Shown here in pieces: positions 1 through 10,423 of a DNA stretch of 64,000 bases; positions within the stretch are counted from its first letter, which is position 1, and each line of letters starts with the position of its first letter. The DNA lies in the NCBI GenBank assembly GCA_964036045.1, contig OZ038395.1:5967753-6031752 (forward strand). Reading direction: 5' to 3'. The notes beneath the pieces are model-generated. The model ran no database searches and had not been told where the DNA came from. It worked only from the letters and a program-made list of their open reading frames with translations. Position numbers and translations under genes: made by a program. Origin of the DNA: Eutreptiella sp. 'Long Island Sound 2002' (Eukaryota; Euglenozoa; Euglenophyceae; Eutreptiales; Eutreptiaceae).

Positions 1-2179
1 GGCTAAACCTGGGTCTACAGCCAAACGGCTGGTAGTGGACTACGGAAAGTTGAACAAGAAAACGCTGAACCACTCAGGGTCCATGTGTAATATGGAGTTT
101 ACCCTTGAGAAGATAGCCTCCTGTCGCTACAAGACCAAGATGGACAAGAGGAGCGGATTCTGGCAGGTGGACCTGACGCCCAACGCTCAGGAGCTACTAG
201 CCTTCATCACCCCTCAGGGGAGGGTGTTCAAGTGGAAGGTCATGCCGTTTGGCGTGGCCAACGCACCCGCTCTATTCCAAGAGCTGATGAACAAGATCTT
301 GTCCATCCTACGAAGGAGACCTAAGGTGCAGGAACTCATATCCTGTGGGGCCCAGATGGAAGCACACATCGACGATGTATGCCTCGGGACCAATACCCAG
401 CAGGATCACCTAATCCTCTTGGGTGAGTTCTTTGCGGTCTGCCAAGGGAACCACACACGACTCAAGCTGGAGAAGTGTGAGTTCATGCAGGAGACCATGC
501 AGTGCCTGGGGTTTGACGTTGGCTATGGGTGCTGGACCCCAGCATCCTCTAAGGCCAAACCCCTGATGGACGCTAAGGTACGACATGGAGACCCCAAGAA
601 AGGACTTCATGATGTACGCAGTTTGATTGGGGCGTGCAACTTCTATCGCCGCCATATCAAAAACTTCACCTACACCAGCGCCATTCTGACGGACTTGATC
701 AAGAAGAGTACTACTTGGCTCTGGGGCCCTCAAGAGCAACAAGCGTTTGACGAGCTCAAAGACAAGGCGGCCAACGCTAAGTGCTGCGGCGTGCCTAGGG
801 CACAAGGGGAGATTATCCTGGTGACTGACGCCAGCAATGTGGGCGGTGGTGGGACGTTGTTCCAATGGCAAGCAGTAGAGAAGGAGGAGTTCGACTCGGC
901 TATTTCCCAATGGGGGACTGAAGGTCTAAACCGAGATGGAACACTCAAGCACAGCTACCCTGACGACAAGTGGGTCCTAGTACCCCTGGGCCACTGGAAC
1001 TGGAAATGGAACCAGGCCAGGGGGAACTACTGCACCTATGCGCCGGAATTGCCACGGGTATGCTGGTGCTAACCTCACAGGCAGGACTGTTGGGGAGTAA
1101 CCCTGTGGTCTGGCTGTGCGACCAAGAGCCGGTTCGCACTTTCCAGAAGGGTCCCCCACCTGAGAAGGCCAAGCTACGGCGCTGGTGGACCTACCTCAGC
1201 CAACTACAGCTGACGGTACACCATATCCAGGGAGTGAAGAACGAGTGTGCAGACTACATCAGCCGCAACAACTTCGACGCCCTGATTGGTGCCCAGTCTG
1301 AAGCGCTGGCTAAGGAGGCGTTCAGCCGTATGGACGTCCACTTGGATCTCAACATGACTATTATACGCCCCCTGGATGGACTCCAACAATTGGAGTACCT
1401 GAAGGAGTTCGGGGATATCTACAAGCGCCTGGAGAAACGCCTTGAACCCCTCCTGGTCAACCAAGATCAGTGGAAGAGGGACAAGAGCTACCTCTGGCAC
1501 CAGGACCGCATCGTCGTACCCAGTGACAGAGTCCCAGCGCTGCTGAAGTGGACCCATGAGTCCAGCGGTCATGTGGGTGCTGACCGTACCCTGAGGCTAT
1601 TCAAGCAGTGGTTCCACACTACGTGGACTGACGACCAACTGCGGAAAACCCTCCAGCCTATCGTGGACAAGTGCCCGTGTAGGTCCTGCAAACCAGGGGA
1701 TATCAGGGACAGGGGTCTCTACTCGACCCTACCCATCCCTCACTGTGCTAACAGTGTTCTATACGTGGATTACACGGAGATGCCGAAGTTCGGGGGCTAT
1801 GACTTCGCCCTCGTGGTAACCTGTTGGTTGACCAGGTTTACCAGGGTGTTCCGTTCCCATGTACCAAGCACATTACCGGGGAGGAGAGTATCAAGATACT
1901 CCTGGAGGAGTGGTTTTGTGTCTATGGGGCGCCCAAGGAGATCAACTCCGATGAGGATGTACAAGTGCGCTCAGATACCGGCTGGTACAAGAGGGTCCTG
2001 AGATCCCTCAATGTCCAGGTGTCTACGGGGATACCCTACTCTCACACGAGCAACCCCCTATGTGAGAGACAGATTCGTGTCCTCAAGGGAAATGTAAGGA
2101 TATGGTGCAAAACTGAACGCACCAGAGACTGGGTGAGACTGCTCCCCGTCATATCCTTGATGATGAACTCCCAAGAGAG
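1..2179 (+). pseudogene. Ty3/gypsy element A: RT, RNase H and integrase (5' truncated, frameshifted)
   Basis: This is the pol region of an LTR retrotransposon, entered inside the RT fingers because the window starts there. Visible in order: the RT palm motif FGVANAP (near 250-270), the catalytic box A-H-I-D-D (362-376, His where Tyr or Phe is usual), RNase H with T-D-A-S (about 825), the RNase H end (CDQEPV, about 1120), an H-x4-H plus C-x2-C integrase zinc domain (1555-1700), and the DDE core (VDY near 1767; S-D-E-D and NPLCERQ further on). Two lesions break the frame. One is near 1050. The other is near 1850, where GTTCC is duplicated in tandem. Two overlapping frames therefore carry the rest of the protein. 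The remainder of A lies at 5932-6796 and 14151-14418. Family assignment is secure; function is lost. Confidence 0.88.
1815..2179 (+). repeat. 365-bp direct repeat, left copy (integrase core of element A)
   Basis: This segment recurs at 5932-6296 with about three mismatches. The repeat starts at GGTAACCTG and ends at CCAAGAGAG on both sides. Both copies carry the same GTTCC tandem duplication that breaks the frame, so one was copied from the other after that mutation. Together they bracket the GC-rich insert. Confidence 0.9.
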
Positions 2180-2754
2180 GTAGGTAGGTAGGTATCTTCG
2201 GGAGCTCGGGATGTCTCCTTTGAAATTGCAGGAAGAAGGTTTTACCAAGGGGACGTCCTGTCCCTCCCACTGCCCTATGTCAGGTGCCTCTTGAGCCGCT
2301 CCCGCATGTGCTTGGGAAGGCATTGTCGCGGCCACCCGGTCCATGTGTCCCAGGTGGGAGGGTGTCCCCACATGTGTCCATGAGTAGGGCCACATGCCCC
2401 CTCCTTTGGGCGGCAGCTCTGGCGGGCTGCCCAGCCGCGTGGAGTATCTCTCACCACAAGGGGTATTGCTCCCGCTTGTCTACGGTACGACCGCCTCACC
2501 CTTGTGGCTTGAGTTGCGGGGCCACTCTGCTTGGCAGGTGACCCCCTCCTGGACTGTGTACCGGCTCGCCTGTCACCGGTTGCTTCCATTGCTCCGGGTG
2601 ACGTTTGCCATGGTCCCCGATGCAGCCTGGCCGGGCTCGGACCAGTGGCCTTGGAGTACCGCTCCTGCCACTAGCCCGCTGGGTCGGCTGGGTCGCCCCA
2701 GTGTGTCCGACCCATGGGGTATTGGTTCTTTCCTGTCCCTCGGCCGCCCTATGT

Positions 2755-2960
2755 GTGTGCAGTGTCCTGGGCCGCTGGGCTCCTGTTCACCGGTGTGCCC
2801 GCGCGGCTTGCTGTGGTGTGTCTGCGGTGTCCTGGGCCGGCTGGCTCCTGTTCACCGGTGTGCTCGCTCGGTGTGTTGTGTTGCATGTGCGGTGTCCTGG
2901 GCCTCTGGGCTCCTGTTCACCGGTGTGCGTGCTGTGTGCGGTGCGCGTGTGCCATGGGTG
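2755..2960 (+). repeat. Minisatellite, about 3 units of 60-70 bp
   Basis: The core GTGTCCTGGGCC followed by CTCCTGTTCACCGGTGTG recurs three times with diverged spacers. Confidence 0.75.
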
Positions 2961-2989
2961 GTTGTGTCCCTCTTCCTCCCCCCCTAATT

Positions 2990-3055
2990 TTCGTTTTTTT
3001 TTTTACTTTTTTTTTTCTGGAAAAAAAAAGAAAAAACAAAAAAGAGAAAAACAGG
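2990..3055. repeat. Poly-T / poly-A low-complexity block
   Basis: T runs (2993-3018) are followed by A-rich sequence (3020-3052). The two can pair as a long A/T hairpin. The orientation would suit a retroposed tail, but no element was identified next to it. Confidence 0.6.
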
Positions 3056-3537
3056 GGCGCGCGTACACTGCAGGCACAGGCATGGGCAGCTGGTGCGGCG
3101 GTGCAATAGCGTTGTGTCCTCTGGCGTGTGTCGTCGGTGCTGTGGCGGCGGTCGCGCCCCAGGGGTGCGGCTCGCGCGTCCTGATGTACACGGGCTTGGG
3201 TCAGGGTGGGTTTTGTGAGGTGTCTCTTTGCTTCTGGAGCTGACTGGTTAGGCGGCTGTGTGGGCTGTGGGTGTGGGCTGTGGTTACGTTGTTCCCTCGG
3301 CGGGCTTGGTTAGGAGTCAAGGGTTAGCGGTTTCGGGGTGTGGCTCGGGTTTGACTTGTGCTTGGGTTCTGGCTCGGTTAGGCGGTTGCGACGTTAGCGG
3401 GCCTGGGTTCGGTGCCTTTGGGCGTAGTGGTGCTCGTTGTCGTGTGCGTTGGCTTCCTTCGGCGTCCGGTTCGCTTGGTGACTTCTGGGCGGGGCCTGGC
3501 GTGGCGCCCCGTGGTGGTGGTTTGCTGGGTAACGGGG

Positions 3538-5850
3538 TTAGATGGCGGCGCCGCTGGCCGGGGGGTCAGGCGCGTCGTGTTGTGTGGCGCGCAGGGCTCC
3601 TGGGGTGCTGTGGGTGTCGCCGGTGTCGGTGCGCCGACGCTTGTGGGGTGGTGAGGGGGTGTGTGTGTGCGGGGCTGGGCTTTGGGTGATGTCCCACAGG
3701 CGGATGCCGTCTCGCTGCGTTTCCTGGAGGGTCTCCCGCAGGCGCCTGAGGACATACGGGTGGTCCTGGGGCGCGGGGAGGTTGCGGGGGTGGACTCCCA
3801 GGGGGTGGAGCGCATCGGCCAGCATGGCTTCCCATGCGGCCTGCGGCAGCCACCCCCCCGCCGGCTGGAGGCGGCAGTTCTCCACCGACCCCTTGCGGGG
3901 CCGATGGACCAGGCCCTCGAGGGAGGGCTCTCCCCGGGCCCACTTTCGCAGCTCCCAGAGCTGCGTGTGGGTCCAGCGCTGCCACCACTGTTCCTGGGCG
4001 GGCCTGCGGTCTTGGGCTTCGTCGGGGGGTGGGCCTTGGCAGCGGCGGGGCTGCTCGCGGTGGGGGCGGGTTTGGAGGCCCGTTTCGGAGGTGTCCCCCG
4101 CGGCCTGGGGGGTGGAGTGCTGGATGAGGACGTGGTGGTGGTGGTGGATGAGGTGGTCGTGGTGGTGGAGGTTGTGGAGTCGGAGGCGGAGGAGAAGGCT
4201 GTGGGAGACGGCGGAGGGTCCTGGGCTTCGGGGGCGGGCGTATGATGCTGGGTCCTGTAAGTAGCGAGAACGAGGGTGCAGGTTCGGGCACCGGGCGTGT
4301 GCGCGCGTTTTCCCTGGTGATCCGTGCGTGCTGGTGCTGGCGTGGCGGCGTTGTCTCGGCTGCGCGGGCATGTGGGTTACCCGGGGGGTAGCCATATCTG
4401 CTCCAGGACGTGCGGGTGTGTTTGCTGGAGGTAGTCGAGGGTCTGGAAGAAGCATCGCTGGATGCCGGGCATGTCCTCCTCTGTGAGGTGGGGGTAGTTT
4501 TGGGTGGGGGTGTCTGGGCCCGGCCACAGCAGCGTCATGAGGCGGGCTGCCACCATGTACGGGCATAGTTGTAGGGTGGTGGGGCGTGGGGGGGTGGGTC
4601 CCCTGCGAGTCGGGGGGGCTTCCCTCTGCTGGGGGCGCAGCGTGACCACCCACACCCATCGGTCCGTGGGGATCCCCCAGGGCCGTTGGGTCCACTTGGC
4701 GAGGCAATACATCGCCCTACCAAGGCCCTGGTAGCCGCTGCGGATGGAGAGCAGCGTGTCCAGGGATTTGGGTTCCCACGTGCCCCAGATGTGGGGGTCG
4801 TCCGGGTCGTCCCCCCTGGCGTACGTGTCGGGGCCTGGGTTGTGTGGGGGGGGGGTGTAGTCGGCGGGGAGGAGGGAGTCGGTGCCGTGTACCACCCAGT
4901 GGTCTGTGGGTGCGTGGTAGTTGGTGGTGGAGAGGGTGTAGTGCAGATTGTACATGAGGGTCATGTACGTGGAGGGGGCTGGCTGCTGCTCGTCGGGGGT
5001 GGGGATGTCCCCCGGGACGTGGTGCCGGAAGTTGCTCAGGGAGGCCATCCAGGCTACCCATGTTTCCCGCTCCCACTCTTTGGTGCTGTCGGGGGTGGCG
5101 TCGGGTGGGGGGTGGGCCATGTCGGGCTCGTGGTAGCGGGTGCGGTGGGGGGCACCCAGATCCGGCTCCCCGTGGGGGGCGGGCTCTCGCCGTCTGGGGT
5201 GGCGCGTGGGGGGCACTCGTGTCGCGCGACGTGGAGGAAGGCGTCGAAGAGGAAGTCTCTGACGCCTTCCCCCAGGGTGGCCGCCTGAACCAGGGTGGCC
5301 GCCCAGATGGGGGTGCTGGTGCCGGAGGTGCGGAGGTACAGTACGACGTCCTCTTCCCCGAGTCCCCGGAGGTGCTGCCGTACCGCTGCGGGGTTGTGTA
5401 GGGCGTAGGGTTCGGCCGGTGCGGCGGCTGGTGGTGCGGGGTGTGATGGGGGGGGTGGTGTGGGTTGCGGGGGGTGGTCGTCGTTGTCGCGCGTGGGGTC
5501 CGGTGATGGGGTCTCTTGTGGCGGTCGCGGGAGGGGGGATTCGCGGTGGCGTGTGTCGGCGGGGGTATCGACGTCAATTGGCTGGTGCTGGCTGCCGCGT
5601 GTTGTGTCCGTGGCCTGGTCTCGGGGGGGGGGGCGGGGGGGGTGGTGTGGGGGTGGGGCTGTTGGTGGTGGGGGGGGCGGGGGTGGGTGTTGTGCTGGCT
5701 GGGGGTCTGGGCGTCCCTGTTGGTCGTGTAGGTGTTGCGTGTGAGCGCCGTGCGGCCCTTGCGGTTCTTGACTGGTTGTGGTGCCGGAGCTTGGGTGGGA
5801 GGCGGCCGCATGAGCGTCCGGGTGGGGCTGTGGTCCGTATGTAATGGGTG
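3538..5850 (-). CDS. Proline-rich hypothetical protein, frameshifted
   Basis: I do not recognise this protein. Reading right to left, the open frame starts as a Pro/His/Gln-rich disordered stretch, reaches a folded-looking segment (AAVRQHLRGLGEEDVVLYL, near 5340), shifts frame near 5170, and continues with aromatic-rich sequence (ERETWVAWMASLSNF near 5060; KSLDTLLSIRSGYQGLG near 4740) to a stop at 4377. A further aromatic and helical block (WWQRWTHTQLWELRKWARG, near 3960) lies in another frame of the same strand down to 3538. High GC keeps several frames open, so length alone is weak evidence. It could be a gag-like ORF1 of an unknown retroelement or a host gene. The W- and L-rich islands between disordered spacers are the main reason to think it codes. 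Confidence 0.3.
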
Positions 5851-5931
5851 GCTGCTGGTGGATGGTGCTCGCTGGTATGGGGTGTGGGTGGGGGGGCTGC
5901 TGGTGGTGGTGGGGTGGTGGGGGCGGGGGTG

Positions 5932-6296
5932 GGTAACCTGTTGGTTGACCAGGTTTACCAGGCTGTTCCGTTCCCATGTACCAAGCACATTACCGGGGAG
6001 GAGAGTATCAAGATACTCCTGGAGGAGTGGTTTTGTGTCTATGGGGCGCCCAAGGAGATCAACTCCGATGAGGATGTACAAGTGCGCTCAGATACCGGCT
6101 GGTACAAGAGAGTCCTGAGATCCCTCAATGTCCAGGTGTCTACGGGGATACCCTACTCTCACACGAGCAACCCCCTATGTGAGAGACAGATTCGTGTCCT
6201 CAAGGGAAATGTAAGGATATGGTGCAAAACTGAACGCACCAGAGACTGGGTGAGACTACTCCCCGTCATATCCTTGATGATGAACTCCCAAGAGAG
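5932..6296 (+). repeat. 365-bp direct repeat, right copy
   Basis: This is the second copy of 1815-2179. Element A continues without loss past its right end, so this copy joins the downstream part of the element while the left copy joins the upstream part. Confidence 0.9.
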
Positions 6297-6796
6297 TTCG
6301 GCTACTGGCTACTCGCCCCATGAGCTATTCCTAGGGCGCCCGGCGTGGTTCCTACATGCCCCCTATCCATAGCACACCCATCCTTCCGTAGGTGAGTGGG
6401 TCCAAGAGCAACAAGCGAAGGTGGACAAGGCCAAGGCTATGCTCCAGAGAGTGAGGGAGCATCAGTGGAACAAGAAGAACAAGCACCGAGTAGCGGCCAC
6501 CTACCAAGAGGGGGACTGGGTGCTGGTGCACCACAGCCGACTACCCGCCTGGCCACGCTCTACCAGCAATGACCCATACTTCGGGCCCCACAAGATTCTA
6601 TCTGTGGATGGACATCGTATAACCGTGCGGTGTTCTCCCTGTCTAGGGGGGACCCTGGTGTGCGCTGCTCAACACCTGAAGCGCTACTATGATCCTGAAG
6701 ACCTCTGTGGGGAGGAGTTGGAGCTGAACGACGAGGAAATCGCCGCCCTAGACCTACAAGGGGCTGCCAGCCCTATGGAAGTTGAAGGGGAACTCC
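5932..6796 (+). pseudogene. Element A integrase core to C-terminal domain
   Basis: This continues pol after the insert. It has the integrase S-D-E-D and NPLCERQ segments, then a stop at 6370-6372 with a frame change, then the post-integrase region: GDWVLVHHSRLPAWPR (6513-6560) and a GPY-like stretch with FGPHKI (about 6580). The protein breaks off at SPMEVEGEL (about 6795), just before its chromodomain. That domain is found 7.35 kb away at 14151, so a second insertion begins here. Confidence 0.85.
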
Positions 6797-6890
6797 GCAT
6801 TAGAGCGTTCGACTGTACCCTAGTGGGCAAGCATATGTGCTCTAGGGAGGGAGTCCTGGGTTCAAGCCCCAGTACCCCCACATTTTTACC
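6797..6890 (+). repeat. tRNA-like SINE head (degenerate)
   Basis: A perfect T-arm (CTGGG, TTCAAGC, CCCAG) with a B-box GGTTCAAGCCC lies at about 6856-6876. A D-arm-like CCTAG...CTAGG hairpin lies about 15-45 nt upstream. The acceptor stem does not close, so it is not a functional tRNA. A related copy sits at 11622-11720, which suggests a tRNA-derived short interspersed element. Confidence 0.45.
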
Positions 6891-7111
6891 AAACGTTTTC
6901 GTCGCATGCTGGCGACTTTTGAGAAATGCCCCATCGAAGGGACATCATTCACGGTACATTACACTGTTTTTGGAGGGTACCTACGGTGTGATAGGCTTCT
7001 ATGAACTGATGAGGATGTTTTTGGTAAGTTTAATGCATTTTCTGAGGTAATTTTGGGAATATTTGAGCCTTTTTCCTTGGTTCTACTAGCTTAGCTAAGT
7101 AGTACTCCAGG

Positions 7112-7835
7112 GGGGAGTAAGAAAAAGTCACTGCCATTTCTTTCTTGGAGGGCTTGATCCAGGCCAAGCCCCCCTTAAAACCCTTTTGTTGATGCTAAGA
7201 CTAACTTAAGTATTTTTATCCCTCTTTTGAAGCTTTTGGTACACTTTCTCAAGGTTACTAGGGTTGTAACCCTAGCCCCCCATGAAGATCACCCCTACCA
7301 CTCAACTGAGCGGAGGTACCTTCCTTCATGGAGGATATACTGGAAAAAATTAGGCATTTCATGCTTTAGGACTTGGAGGTTAAGCCTAGTGGTCTCCCAC
7401 CCCAAGACCCCTATACTCAATTGTTTCTACCACTTATTGTGGTTCTACGTTCTAACTGTTTCTGAATTCAGTTGCTTGGCCAAGTCATGTTCTGTGTCTG
7501 GGCTGACACCTATGCCGCACATTCCTAACCAGCACCATTTCACCCAAAAGAGTGCACATGAAGTGCTTGATGCTATCTTGGAAGCTAGAGTCAGTCCAGT
7601 TTTCATATAAAATCTTTTGTATTATCCATATGTGATTGAATCTTTGTGTTTATACCTGCTTTGTCTATCTGCAGCCCTTCTGTGTTACACTGGATTTCAA
7701 ACTATTCATTGATTCGATCCACATCCTGTTCTTGCTCTACTTGCTCCTTTGGTTTTGGGATTTCACCATCAAAATCTTGCAGGATTTCATCAAAATCTAT
7801 AGGGCAGTAATCAAGGACATCTTTCTTCTGGGGCA
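7112..7835 (+). repeat. LTR-like dispersed repeat X, + copy
   Basis: About 720 bp, present in inverted orientation at 47248-47960 at high identity. A purine run CAGGGGGGAG immediately precedes it, as a polypurine tract would precede a 3' LTR. The other copy abuts a primer-binding-site-like sequence. Internal open frames on either copy are not conserved as a recognisable protein and are probably chance. Confidence 0.6.
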
Positions 7836-7837
7836 CA

Positions 7838-8090
7838 ACCTATCAAGCAACCAAGCTTAAGGAACTCCACCCGTTCTCTTATAGAACGTGGGGTGGAGCC
7901 CCTGGGTAACCTAAACAAGGTTTACCGTGCGCATTTCGCGTGGCCTACCCTTTAATGCGTGTGTGAATGCAGGAGCATGCACGGGTCTACCGTCAACCTC
8001 TGTTTTTCTTCCTAATCTTGTCCACAATCACGAACTCCACCAGGGGGTGGCCCCACCTGGGCTTACCTACCTTACTCACCGCTGGAGAGT
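7838..8090 (+). repeat. Structured dispersed repeat Y, + copy
   Basis: A diverged inverted copy is at 17795-18030. It contains a two-tier hairpin: CTCCACCC (7865-7872) with GGGTGGAG (7891-7898), and inside it GTTCT with AGAAC. Both copies preserve the stems while the loops differ. A second GC stem (CCAGG...CCTGG) precedes the shared GGGCTTACCTACCTTACTCACC-like tail. Confidence 0.65.
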
Positions 8091-8099
8091 GAAGCAAGG

Positions 8100-10423
8100 T
8101 GAAAGAAAAATGAGACACAAGCGAGAAACGACGCTATGCATATGTGTGTATGTCTAATCACCCTGGACTTACCTCTAATCATCTGCAATCTTTCTAATCT
8201 ATCCCTCTATCGTTTGTTAGCGCTGCTACAAGGCACGTTCACGGAGACACGAGACGAGCAATCGCTCGCCTGCAAATCCAGACTTTCGCTGGCCACGTCC
8301 CCTAAGGACAAACACTCATCCTTTGTACGTGGGGGCTTGGGACTATGGGACCTGCCGCGTCTTGTGCACAAATCGGTAGTCAATGGAGCCATACGTCACC
8401 TTATGCTGGACAGTCCTCCATCAGTACATCAGGCAATCCTTTCGGCCTACTTCCAGTTCAACCCGAATCCATTGCAAGACAGGTTGGTAGATGCAGCCCA
8501 TGCCCTCCAACTTGACATCCACGGTTTTGGAGTCTGGAATCCAGCTCTCACCCAACACTTGCCGACAGGCAGCAAGCTGTTTGTTGAGTTATTGGATGCA
8601 TGGGTCACAGCAACGGTTTCATCAACCTCAGCCAAGTCAGCGCAAATTTCTACACCACACGGCAACTTCACACTAAAAGACTCGCATTCTTTTTCCTTTC
8701 AGCCACCGACGGACCTTCCCATACCCACACATCTCATGACGCCAGAGCAACTCCTACCGTTCATTCAGGACTTACGGAAGCGGCGCTCCTCACTGCCTAT
8801 CCCCCACGGGGGGACCCTGGGCCCCTCCTGCAAGCTGGGTGTGCACGTCTCTCTCCCGGCCTTCCAGCACCGCCTGTTTTCCAGCGATCTGCATGAATGG
8901 AAATGTTCCAAAGCATACCAGATGCTTGTCCGCGCACCCCCTCAAGCATTATGGGTTTACATTGATGGTTCGGAAAAAAACTCACTCACTGGCGCAGCGG
9001 CAGTTTTTTTCCCGCACAATGGCCCTACGTTCGCCATCGCCATCCCTTCCCCCTTTCGCGGGTCGGGTGATGCGGAGTTTTGGGCACTTCTTTCCTGTTT
9101 GCGCTTCATCAGGCTTCACCTCCCAGCCAAGCACATCTGCATCCTCTCAGATAACTCTGAGGTAGTATCTGTGTTCGGTAAAGCAGCAGACGATCAGCCT
9201 TTACAGTGCCCGACTCATCCTAAGTCAGAGACACATCGTTACAACTGGTTGGTAGCGTTCAAAAACGAATTACACAATATCCAGGCAGTAGTAGAAGTCG
9301 CCTGGATAAAGGCCCATGTGGGTTTTTTGGGAAATGAAGTCGCTGATGCGCTTGCAAAGTGGATCTACTACAGCTGCCCCCCACATCCTAACCTGATCCC
9401 ACCTCCCCCCAAAGGTTGCATATCTCTCAATGGGATTCCACTCACGAACAAACTTAAAAACAAAGATCTGTCGCATGTCTCCCCAATGCATGTTCACTCT
9501 GCACTCCATCACCTCTCTAGCTATGACTGGTACCGTCACTCATCCAAGCTCGACAATCTGCCATTTCTCTGGACATCCGCGACCTTGTGGGTTGAAGAAT
9601 TCCCGTCTCACCAGGACATGTTCTCCTACCGATGTCACTTGTGCCATGCACTTCACCCTTTGGACCCACTATCTATGCTGAGTCACTGCACTTCGCTTTG
9701 GTTCCTGCAAGACCTTTTCCTGAGAGCCTGGCCTTCGAGTACCTGGCAATTGGTGCTCCCCTGGTGGTCGTCCGCACGTCCCGGCGAAAAACGAAACCTT
9801 ATTCGCACACTTGTGCCAGCTTTACTGCATACCAAGCTTAAAACCTCGATGGAAATGATGCCAGAGCAGCTCTCTGCATTTCTGGTTCACAGACGTCCAG
9901 CCATTACCACAGCGGTCCACACCTGTTACCAGTGGCTGCAGGACCACCCCTCTCCGTCACTTCCAACCGTTCGCTCAGGAATCAACCACTTCTGCACACC
10001 AAACTCCATCTACAGCACTTCTTTCCTTCCAGAGCACAAAAAACGGCGCGCACCACAGGGGTACACTCCACCGCCACCCATACCACTGAAGGTGAGAAAG
10101 AGGTCACGGCCCAGCTCCAGGTCACAGTCAACTAGACCTCAATCATTCCCGCAGCGCACAGCACCTCCACCACCAGCACGACCCTCCCCCACACCACCTT
10201 CGCCGCAATCCAGGTCAAGGCCTGTACCCAAACCTTCCTCAGAATCACCCAAAAAGCGAATTAAGAAGGGACAGGGCTAACCTTACACACAACAGCCATT
10301 CATGACCCATGACCCGCGACCTTACCTCCCCTCTTGTATGTTATACCCCGAACCAATGTACTTAGCATGGGGTGGTGCCCCGGCCCAGAACTTTGTTCGA
10401 ACTGGTCTGCGTAAAAAAAAAAA
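8100..10423 (+). mobile_element. Non-LTR retrotransposon (LINE), 5'-truncated
   Basis: This is the 3' portion of a LINE: the region after the RT, an RNase H domain, a basic C-terminal tail, a short 3' UTR and a tail of about 12 A at 10412-10423. The RT itself is missing, as expected for 5' truncation on reverse transcription. Repeat Y lies directly upstream. No clean target-site duplication was found. Confidence 0.8.
8136..10280 (+). CDS. LINE ORF2 C-terminus with RNase H domain
   Basis: Open for about 714 codons with no internal stop; the nominal Met is probably not the true start because the element is truncated. The first 240 residues are the post-RT region (GGLGLWDLP, about residue 65). 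RNase H follows with all its acidic positions: YIDGSEKN (about residue 275), DAEFWALL with the catalytic Glu (about 310), ILSDNSE (about 340), and AWIKAHVGFLGNEVADAL with the His and last Asp (about 390). The last 60 residues are Pro/Ser/Arg-rich and end in a Lys run, a likely nucleic-acid-binding tail. It would remove RNA from the cDNA hybrid during target-primed integration. The intact frame suggests recent insertion, but without an RT it cannot act alone. Confidence 0.82.
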   Translation: MHMCVCLITLDLPLIICNLSNLSLYRLLALLQGTFTETRDEQSLACKSRLSLATSPKDKHSSFVRGGLGLWDLPRLVHKSVVNGAIRHLMLDSPPSVHQAILSAYFQFNPNPLQDRLVDAAHALQLDIHGFGVWNPALTQHLPTGSKLFVELLDAWVTATVSSTSAKSAQISTPHGNFTLKDSHSFSFQPPTDLPIPTHLMTPEQLLPFIQDLRKRRSSLPIPHGGTLGPSCKLGVHVSLPAFQHRLFSSDLHEWKCSKAYQMLVRAPPQALWVYIDGSEKNSLTGAAAVFFPHNGPTFAIAIPSPFRGSGDAEFWALLSCLRFIRLHLPAKHICILSDNSEVVSVFGKAADDQPLQCPTHPKSETHRYNWLVAFKNELHNIQAVVEVAWIKAHVGFLGNEVADALAKWIYYSCPPHPNLIPPPPKGCISLNGIPLTNKLKNKDLSHVSPMHVHSALHHLSSYDWYRHSSKLDNLPFLWTSATLWVEEFPSHQDMFSYRCHLCHALHPLDPLSMLSHCTSLWFLQDLFLRAWPSSTWQLVLPWWSSARPGEKRNLIRTLVPALLHTKLKTSMEMMPEQLSAFLVHRRPAITTAVHTCYQWLQDHPSPSLPTVRSGINHFCTPNSIYSTSFLPEHKKRRAPQGYTPPPPIPLKVRKRSRPSSRSQSTRPQSFPQRTAPPPPARPSPTPPSPQSRSRPVPKPSSESPKKRIKKGQG

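Larger units (their letters stand above)
2180..5931. other. GC-rich 3.75-kb insert within element A
   Basis: The composition differs sharply from the flanks: G/T-rich on the + strand, with long GGT and GGGGG runs. It opens with four GTAG/GTAGG steps. It then carries a 60-70-bp minisatellite, a poly-T/poly-A block, and a long proline-rich coding candidate on the minus strand. No terminal inverted repeats, LTRs or poly-A tail at a boundary were found. It is flanked by a 365-bp duplication of the host element, far longer than any normal target-site duplication. It could be a recombination product, a segmental duplication or an assembly join. Confidence 0.6.

Noticed and set aside
2394-3243. Cys/Val-rich frames over the minisatellite
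   Set aside because: Low-complexity translation of a tandem repeat ending in poly-T/poly-A.
7227-7610. 127-codon frame also found at 47463-47846
   Set aside because: Conserved only because both lie in copies of the LTR-like repeat X; no domain, and no independent support for coding.
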